DNA of 6,146 nt from Spongiicolonus versatilis (GTDB lineage: Bacteria > Pseudomonadota > Gammaproteobacteria > Arenicellales > Spongiicolonaceae). The notes beneath the pieces were generated by a model. The model made no database searches. It worked only from the letters and a program-made list of their open reading frames with translations, and was not told the origin of the DNA. Positions within the stretch are counted from its first letter, which is position 1. Each line of letters starts with the position of its first letter. Positions 1 to 6,146 of this stretch are shown one piece after another. The translations under genes and the position numbers were made by a program. The stretch is taken from contig JAPYMU010000202.1 in assembly GCA_028286165.1 (NCBI GenBank), positions 1 to 6,146 of the forward strand. The letters are read 5' to 3'.

Positions 1-1
1 C

Positions 2-106
2 GCGCGAGGCAAATTAGAGCGCGCCCGGCCGGTGAAAGAAGGCGGCGCATATGTGTCCGTTTATCTAAAAAAGGTCGTCTCGATGCGGGATGTTGACTGT
101 GGATAA
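2..106 (+). CDS. C-terminal fragment of an unidentified upstream protein (partial)
   Basis: This frame is open from the left edge to a TAA at 104-106 and encodes 34 residues ending in AYVSVYLKKVVSMRDVDCG. Of the three forward frames, one is closed early and another gives an arginine-rich, unlikely peptide. This one looks most like real protein, with alternating hydrophobic and basic residues. It overlaps the start of the next gene (ATG at 90) by 17 bases, which is typical of co-transcribed and translationally coupled genes. Because the next gene looks like a restriction endonuclease, the upstream gene could be its cognate methyltransferase, but nothing in these 34 residues shows that. The function is unknown, and the reading frame itself is only moderately certain. 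Confidence 0.45.
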   Translation, partial: ARGKLERARPVKEGGAYVSVYLKKVVSMRDVDCG

Positions 107-983
107 GCCCGCCAAACTTTCCCTCCATGAGTTGCGGGATGGAATGCGGGTGTTTCTCAAATTTCCTTCCGTTGAGGCGCGGATAATGGAAGAAGTGCGA
201 AATCGCATGGCAAGCATACTGATGCACGGCGTGAGCAACGGCGGCCGCCCCCAGGAGGAGGTGCTGTGTGATTATTTGGACGGCGAAGAGAAATTAAAAA
301 TTCTCCTGGCTTTTGCCGGCGCTTCCTTGGAAAAATTCAAGCGCGTGTTTGAGAATTATTATGGAAAAACACTGTCCCCCCACATATGGGAGGACAGTGC
401 GGTACGCCGCGAGATCTCCAAACTGTTAATCAGCCCCTCTGATTCAAAAATGGCGGCGGACATGCCGTTTTTTGTTCAAACTCTTTTTCGGCTGCCGGAG
501 AACTGGGTAAGCCTGCTTGGCGACAGTTCGGCCATTACAAAAGCGCTGGCGGAAAAAATATTAACCGGCATGTACAGCAAACTCACCGGTGACGCCTTGG
601 AGAGTGAAATTCGGAAAAACGTCCAGTCCGAGGCCCGGTCTGAGAAAGGCCATGTCGCGTGCGTGGACAACAAAGAAGTTGATGTGGTGGTGCCCGGAAT
701 CGCCGCACCCCGCATACTCATTATGTCCTCCTACCGGTTGACCACCTCATCCGAGCAAAGCAGCAGGGCCAACGAACAAGCGCGCATGTATGATGATTTG
801 CAAATCCACAACAGACGCGCCCGGGGCAAACGGGATAAGGTGTTGATGGTCAACGTAATCGATGGTGGCGGATGGCTGTCAAGAAAAAATGACCTGGAGA
901 AAATATGGGTGAATTCGGATTACGCTTTCGCCTGTTCCCAAATGGCCCAATTGCGGGAAATGGTCGCGTGGGCCGTTGGGTGA
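90..983 (+). CDS. Putative type II restriction endonuclease, DpnII/MboI-like C-terminal domain
   Basis: 297 residues, close to the roughly 290 of DpnII-group enzymes, which cut at GATC as PD-(D/E)XK nucleases. From memory of DpnII, the landmarks appear in the same order. LTGDALES (165-172) matches its TGDAMEN segment. A short beta hairpin carries an acidic residue at EVDVVVP (196-202, D198). A core strand ILIMSSY (209-215) is followed by the S/T/N-rich stretch TTSSEQSSRANEQARMY (218-234). VNVIDGGGWLSRKNDLEKIW (254-273) matches the conserved DGxGWxxxxNxL region. The N-terminal half (1-160) is helical and unassigned. The oddity is the core strand: DpnII has an E-x-N active-site pair there, while this protein has M212 and S214. 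The start at ATG 90 overlaps the upstream frame, and TTG 93 or GTG 99 are alternatives. The gene is visibly more AT-rich than pckA, consistent with transfer. Nuclease function is inferred from a remembered motif layout. Confidence 0.6.
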   Translation: MLTVDKPAKLSLHELRDGMRVFLKFPSVEARIMEEVRNRMASILMHGVSNGGRPQEEVLCDYLDGEEKLKILLAFAGASLEKFKRVFENYYGKTLSPHIWEDSAVRREISKLLISPSDSKMAADMPFFVQTLFRLPENWVSLLGDSSAITKALAEKILTGMYSKLTGDALESEIRKNVQSEARSEKGHVACVDNKEVDVVVPGIAAPRILIMSSYRLTTSSEQSSRANEQARMYDDLQIHNRRARGKRDKVLMVNVIDGGGWLSRKNDLEKIWVNSDYAFACSQMAQLREMVAWAVG

Positions 984-1143
984 GCACTGGCTTTTATCGG
1001 TTTAATAGCAGAACTTTTCCAAACGGACTGGCAGAACACTGCCCCAAAGGGCAGCCATCACCATTATCACCGCCGCCGCACTGTCTATGCTTTTGACACT
1101 GACCCAATGCTGATTGCCTGGGTTTTCTTCGGGGCTTACACTT
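984..1143. other. Intergenic gap between two convergent nuclease-type genes
   Basis: The 160 bases lie between the stop of the DpnII-like gene and the stop of the minus-strand nuclease pseudogene. The only open frame is a continuation of an out-of-frame overlap with no codon or family signal. The one structural feature is a pair of competing small hairpins at 1030-1054. I see no T-tract that would make either a clear intrinsic terminator. Confidence 0.6.
1030..1054. repeat. Two mutually exclusive short hairpins
   Basis: CTGCCC (1039-1044) pairs perfectly with GGGCAG (1049-1054) across a four-base loop. The same left arm can instead pair upstream, as CTGCC (1039-1043) with GGCAG (1030-1034), also across four bases. 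Both stems are short and no run of T follows on either strand, so this is a weak candidate for a Rho-independent terminator between the convergent genes. It may be chance in GC-rich DNA. Confidence 0.3.
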
Positions 1144-1798
1144 TTACGCCGGAAAGCGGCGACCGGTGAGTGGCATAACAGCCGCCACCGCGTGGAATGT
1201 GCGGCGTTTCAAGTCGTTGATTAGCGCGGTGAATTCTGGCGCGCTTGCGACTCGGCAGGAGTCCAGGCCGGCCACTTCGTAGCCGTCTATTTTCGCCTGC
1301 ACACGCCGCGCTTCGTCCTCTGGCAAGGTGATGAGATGGTTTTCGGCGCGCCGATAAACTTGGCGTAACGCCAAACCCTCAAGGCCGGCCAGCTTATACC
1401 GCCCACGCAGGGACGCTTTCATCGTCAACACGACCGGCCCGCGCGGGGTCGTAGCAGACGACATCATAGATGGCGCCGGGGACGCGCTCAAACTTGGCTT
1501 AGGGATAAAACGGCGTGATGCCCTCATGCGCCAGCACTTCGCAGACCAGATACTCGAATATCCGCCCGTTGATTTTGGGGTTGTCGGAATAGTCGCGCCG
1601 ATAGGCCTGACAGGCTTCGGCCATGAACCGGTGCGGCGCGGCGTAGCCGCTCAGGCCGTCCAGCAGACTCTGGTAGGTTTTCCCGGCCTTTCCACTTGTC
1701 GCCGTGTCAATTTTGCTCCGCATTCGGTAGATATCCTGTTGAGGGTGAGTTTGCAGTATTTCGCCTCGCGCTCGATGCCGATGGCGGGATGGTAACAA
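1144..1798 (-). pseudogene. Inactivated restriction-endonuclease-like gene (nonsense plus frameshift)
   Basis: Two minus-strand frames join into one roughly 217-residue protein. The first part runs from TTG at 1798 (or, better, ATG at 1723, MRSKID) and contains NPKINGRIFEYLVCEVLAHE and ITPFYP. It then meets TAA at 1499-1501, exactly where the family I recall has a Q codon (PFYWQAK), so CAA to TAA is the simplest cause. The same frame continues past the stop as AKFERVPGAIYDVVCYDP. At a run of four C on the coding strand (1445-1448) the homology moves to a frame one base on: GPVVLTMKASLRGRYKLAGL, then LALRQVYRRAENHLITL and VAGLDSCRVASAPEF, ending at 1144. One extra C explains the shift. The intact family member reads as a PD-(D/E)XK-type nuclease (D in YDVVCYD, then xMK). 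With a stop before the catalytic region and a shift inside it, activity is very unlikely. No intact partner methyltransferase is adjacent. Confidence 0.72.
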
Positions 1799-1869
1799 TG
1801 AATCAAGTATTAATCTTGAGCCAATGTCAAGCAGAGTGCAGCATTTTCCTCCATGCTCCCCCCAACCCG

Positions 1870-1878
1870 TGCTATCAT
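1870..1878 (+). promoter_or_regulatory. Extended -10 promoter element upstream of the methyltransferase remnant
   Basis: TGCTATCAT matches the extended -10 consensus TGnTATAAT at all but one position (TATCAT for TATAAT). It lies about 32 bases upstream of the ATG at 1911, so transcription would begin near 1885. I see no good -35 at the right distance, which extended -10 promoters tolerate. It would transcribe the methyltransferase remnant and possibly pckA and the genes behind it, since the spacing downstream is tight and no terminator is seen. Confidence 0.45.
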
Positions 1879-1910
1879 CCCGCCACTTTCACCCTCACCA
1901 GCCAAAACCA

Positions 1911-2556
1911 ATGCCTAAAAAAAAATCCCCGCGCAAAAGAAAGAGCAAGTTCACCGCCGCCACCGCCGACAAGTATGAGTTGTATGAAATGTCGGTGCAG
2001 TCGCCGGAGCCGGATGTGGCGTTTCTTGCGCGGGTTTACAAGTTTGCACCAGGCCGATGTGCGCGACCCCAGCCGCAAGCGGCCCGATGTCCGCTGCGCG
2101 CAGAATTTTTCCTACTGGATTTTCATGACCCGCGCCGAGATGCTGCACTACCTGCGCGGCTGCCATGAAGACCTGGCGAGCGATGGAATTCTGGTGCTGG
2201 ACATGTTCGGCGGCCCGGAGGCGATGCAGGAAATGGAGGAGGAGACCGAGCAGGACGAGGGCTTCAGTTATGTGTGGGACCAGGACGAGTTCTGGCCGGT
2301 CACCCATGAGGCGTCCCTGGCGATTCACTTTCGCTTCAAAGACGGCAGTGAGATGCGCAACGCCTTCACCTACCGCTGGCGGCTGTGGACCATGCCGGAG
2401 ATGACCGATTTGCTGTACGAGGCGGGCTTCACCAGGGTGGATCCGTACTGGGAGGGCACCGACAAGGACGGCGAGTCCGGCAACGGCGTCTACACCAAAA
2501 CCCGCCGCGGCGAAAATGATCTGGCGTGGGTTTCCTACCTGGTGGCGCTGAAGTAA
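1911..2556 (+). pseudogene. Class I SAM-dependent methyltransferase, broken by an internal deletion
   Basis: The N-terminus starts at ATG 1911 (MPKKK, after a run of nine A) and reads DKYELYEMSVQSPEPDVAFL to VYK near 2040. The C-terminus is in a different frame from about 2041: ADVRDPSRK, QNFSYWIFMTRAEMLHYL, GILVLDMFGGPEAM, YVWDQDEFWPVTHE, FTYRWRLWTMPEM, YWEGTDKDGESGNGVY and LAWVSYLVALK, stopping at 2554-2556. Both halves match one family of roughly 250-260 residue methyltransferases. In that family the two halves are separated by some 60-70 residues holding SAM motif I (recalled as LREDFCGT) and the acidic ribose-binding residue. Those residues are absent and the frame changes, so an out-of-frame internal deletion at about 2040-2050 is the simplest cause. 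The remnant totals about 215 codons. The natural substrate of the family is unknown to me. The gene ends 10 bases before pckA, so its transcript may still lead into the operon. Confidence 0.78.
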
Positions 2557-2566
2557 GCAGCGCGCC

Positions 2567-4168
<1,602 letters not shown>

Positions 4169-4171
4169 ACC

Positions 4172-5023
4172 GTGATGCGCGCCGCCCGGCCACTCATCGG
4201 CCTCGCCCTCAGCGGCGGCACCGCCCGCTCGGTCGCCCATGTCGGCGTCATCCGGGCGCTGGCCGAGAACAACATCACCGTGGACCGCGTCGCCGGCACC
4301 AGCGGCGGCGCCATCGCCGCGGTGTGCCTGGCCGCCGGCATGCCGGTTGCGCGCATGGAGGAACTGGCCAACGACCTGACCTGGAGAAAACTGGCCGCGA
4401 TTAAAATCGGCCGGCTTGGTTTCGCCTCAAGCAAGCGCATTGAATTGTTTCTGGAAAAAATTTTCGGCGACATTCAATTCGGCGATTTGCAAATTCCATG
4501 CGCCGTGGTCGCCACCGACCTCGGCAACGGCGCGCCGGCGGTTTTTGACCACGGCGCGGTGCCGCGCGCGGTGCGCGCCAGTTGCAGCCTGCCGCAGATT
4601 TTTCTGCCGGTGGAGATCGGCGGCAAATATTACGTGGACGGCGGCATCAGCCAGTACCTGCCGGTGCAAACAGTGCGCAGCCTCGGCGCCGATTTCGTCA
4701 TCGCCGTCAACCTCGGCACCCGCAGCCCCAAAATCAAGCCCCCGCGCCACATTCTGGAAATGACCATGCAGTTCATCCAGATCATGGCCGACAACAACAC
4801 CGGCCCCTCCCTGGCCGGCGCCGACTTCGTGATAACCCCCGACCTGTCCGGGTTCGGCTCCTTTGATTTTGACGTAAGCGAAAAAGTCATCGCCAAAGGC
4901 CACGCCGTCACCAACCAAACCATTCCCGCGCTGAAAGAAGCCCTGGCCAAACACCAAACCCTGCGCCACAGAATTAAATCGCGGCTGCTGGCGCGGTATT
5001 GGCGGGGGCGGCCTGCGCCATAA
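4172..5023 (+). CDS. Patatin-like phospholipase (serine hydrolase, RssA-like)
   Basis: 283 residues, typical of the short bacterial patatin group. These lipid acyl hydrolases use a Ser-Asp dyad. The nucleophile elbow is GTSGG (42-46, S44). The catalytic aspartate is in VDGGISQYLP (155-164, D156). The oxyanion-hole region LALSGGTARSVAHVGVIRAL (11-30) shows G-G-T-A-R-S where the usual form is G-G-G-x-R-G, so one glycine is replaced by threonine. I know related short bacterial proteins with such variants, so it need not be dead. DLGNG (116-120) and ASCSLPQIF (136-144) fit the family fold. There is no signal peptide or membrane helix, so it is probably cytoplasmic or peripheral, and the substrate is unknown. 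The start is GTG 4172 or ATG 4175, 3-6 bases after the pckA stop. The TAA at 5021-5023 shares its last base with the ATG of the next gene. Confidence 0.88.
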   Translation: MMRAARPLIGLALSGGTARSVAHVGVIRALAENNITVDRVAGTSGGAIAAVCLAAGMPVARMEELANDLTWRKLAAIKIGRLGFASSKRIELFLEKIFGDIQFGDLQIPCAVVATDLGNGAPAVFDHGAVPRAVRASCSLPQIFLPVEIGGKYYVDGGISQYLPVQTVRSLGADFVIAVNLGTRSPKIKPPRHILEMTMQFIQIMADNNTGPSLAGADFVITPDLSGFGSFDFDVSEKVIAKGHAVTNQTIPALKEALAKHQTLRHRIKSRLLARYWRGRPAP

Positions 5024-5940
5024 TGGGCGGCGTGGACAAAAAAGAAGCGCTCCTCGCATCACTGAGAGGCAAATCCAAATACAAATACTCCCGCTACCGC
5101 GGCCTCCCCATTCGCTACGCCGGCGGCAAAAGTCTGGCGGTGGGCCATGTGGTGGAGCATTTGCCGGCCGGGGTGAGGCTTTTGGTTTCCCCGTTTATCG
5201 GCGGCGGCTCGGTGGAAATTGCATGCGCCCGTGAACTTGGACTTTCGGTGCGCGGGTATGATGTGTTTGACGTGCTGGCCAACTACTGGCAGGTGCAACT
5301 CCGCTCCCCGGTTAAACTGGCCGACAGAATTGCGCGGTGGAAACCGACCCGGGGGCGCTACCGCATTGTCAAAAACCGGCTCAAGCGGCATTGGCGGGGG
5401 GAGCAGCCCATCACCGACAAACTGGAACTCGCCGCGCATTACTGGTTCAACCACAACCTGTCCTACGGGCCGGGCTTTCTCGGCTGGATGTCATCCATTT
5501 ACGAAGAGCCGCAAAGATTTGCCCGCCTGCTGGGCAAGGTGAGGGATTTTCGCTGCCCGACTTTGTCGGTGCGGCAGGGAAGTTTTGCAGACACCATTCC
5601 ACGTCACCGGGGCGACTTTCTCTACTGCGACCCGCCCTACTACCTGGACGGCGACAGCCGCATGTTCCGCGGCATTTATCCCATGCGGAACTTTCCCGTC
5701 CACCACAAAGGTTTTGACCATGCGCGTCTGCGCGACCTGCTGCACGCACACCACGGCGGATTCATTCTTTCCTACAACGACTGCCAAACCGTGCGCAAGT
5801 GGTATGCCGGTTTCCGCATTGTTGAAGTGGAGTGGCAATACACCCTGGGCCAGGGCGAAACCCGCATCGGAAAAAACCGCACCGGCAACCGCGCCGGCCA
5901 TGTTAAATCATCGCATGAACTTTTGATAACGGATTCTTAA
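5023..5940 (+). CDS. D12-class (Dam-like) adenine-N6 DNA methyltransferase
   Basis: Transfers a methyl group from SAM to adenine N6 in duplex DNA. 305 residues from ATG 5023, chosen because it overlaps the preceding stop as TAATG. A TTG at 4999 would add eight residues inside the upstream gene. Motifs run in the D12 (alpha) order: motif X LPIRYAGGKS (28-37), SAM-binding SPFIGGGSVE (56-65), acidic D80 in GYDVFD, a target-recognition stretch with AHYWFNHNLSYGPGFLGW (138-155), catalytic motif IV DPPYYLDG (203-210), SYND (250-253), and a conserved C-terminus with QYTLGQGETRIGKNR (272-286) and SSHELLI (296-302). All motifs are intact. D12 enzymes include Dam (GATC) and M.EcoRV-type specificities, so the site is not readable from motifs. 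No endonuclease gene is adjacent, so it may be solitary or paired with the DpnII-like gene 4 kb upstream. Confidence 0.92.
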   Translation: MGGVDKKEALLASLRGKSKYKYSRYRGLPIRYAGGKSLAVGHVVEHLPAGVRLLVSPFIGGGSVEIACARELGLSVRGYDVFDVLANYWQVQLRSPVKLADRIARWKPTRGRYRIVKNRLKRHWRGEQPITDKLELAAHYWFNHNLSYGPGFLGWMSSIYEEPQRFARLLGKVRDFRCPTLSVRQGSFADTIPRHRGDFLYCDPPYYLDGDSRMFRGIYPMRNFPVHHKGFDHARLRDLLHAHHGGFILSYNDCQTVRKWYAGFRIVEVEWQYTLGQGETRIGKNRTGNRAGHVKSSHELLITDS

Positions 5941-5941
5941 G

Positions 5942-6146
5942 TCAAACCCCCAACCAAACCAGCACCCCCGACAGAGTCGCCACTGACAGCACCGTGCTGC
6001 ACAGGATGATGGACGCCGCTTCGGTGGTGTAGGCGTGGTAGCGGTGGGCGGTGACGAACACCAGCGAGCCGGTGGGCAGGGCGGCGAGGAGGGTGACGGC
6101 GGCGGCCCACCACGCGTCCATTTGGAAGACGCCGAAGGCCAGCCAG
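5942..6146 (-). CDS. C-terminus of an AEC-family (auxin efflux carrier type) transporter, partial
   Basis: Reading the reverse strand from the right edge, one frame is open for 67 residues to a TGA at 5942-5944. It encodes two hydrophobic segments, WWAAAVTLLAALPTGSLVFV and, nearer the end, ASIILCSTVLSVATLSGVLV, joined by a short polar loop with HRYHAYTTEA. The LPTGSLVF..A..Y pattern between the last two membrane helices is characteristic of the end of AEC permeases, which export or import organic acids or related compounds in the inner membrane. The start and most of the protein lie outside the window. It converges on the methyltransferase gene with a single base (5941) between the two stop codons, so no terminator is encoded between them. 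Confidence 0.75.
   Translation of the reverse strand, partial: WLAFGVFQMDAWWAAAVTLLAALPTGSLVFVTAHRYHAYTTEAASIILCSTVLSVATLSGVLVWLGV

Noticed and set aside
905..1096. 63-codon plus-strand frame overlapping the end of the nuclease gene.
   Set aside because: It mostly overlaps the nuclease gene out of frame and runs on into the gap, with no ribosome site or recognisable sequence.
1917..1925. Run of nine A just after the methyltransferase start, which could be a phase-variable or slippage site.
   Set aside because: Slippage here would put the conserved N-terminal segment (DKYELYE) out of frame and cannot restore the missing SAM-binding segment, so it would not rescue the gene.
1696..2556. A single 286-codon open frame that could be taken as one intact gene.
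   Set aside because: Its first 115 or so codons are low-complexity overrun with no family signal. Only the part from about 2041 is real protein, and the true N-terminus lies in another frame from 1911.

Overview
The window is GC-rich bacterial DNA with dense, close-packed genes. The ATP-type phosphoenolpyruvate carboxykinase (PEPCK), a short patatin-like phospholipase and an AEC-type transporter fit a proteobacterium. An extended -10 promoter also fits. I cannot name the genus. Two of the genes are clearly broken, which suggests a genome that is losing accessory genes or has mixed in foreign DNA.

Left part (1-1800), restriction-modification debris. The 3' end of an unidentified upstream gene overlaps an intact 297-residue gene. 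Its C-terminal half has the layout of the DpnII/MboI group of type II restriction endonucleases, but with an unusual active-site strand. A 160-base gap with small alternative hairpins follows. Next, on the minus strand, is a second and unrelated restriction-endonuclease-like gene, inactivated by an in-frame stop and a +1 frameshift.

Middle (1800-2556). Downstream of an extended -10 promoter lies a class I SAM-dependent methyltransferase gene. Its first 44 codons and last 171 codons are good family matches in two different reading frames. The segment between them, which should carry the SAM-binding glycine-rich loop, is missing. It is a pseudogene made by an internal deletion.

Right part (2567-5940), one compact plus-strand operon: pckA (gluconeogenesis), then a patatin-like serine hydrolase 3-6 bases later, then a D12-class (Dam-like) adenine-N6 DNA methyltransferase whose ATG shares one base with the preceding stop. 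The last 205 bases hold the C-terminus of a minus-strand AEC-family transporter that converges on the methyltransferase with one base between the two stop codons.

The main point for follow-up is the combination of a DpnII-like nuclease, a Dam-like methyltransferase 4 kb away inside a metabolic operon, and few GATC sites in the window (five by eye). These may be two halves of a split GATC system, or unrelated. The sequence alone does not decide this, and I do not see a demonstrably new multi-gene system.
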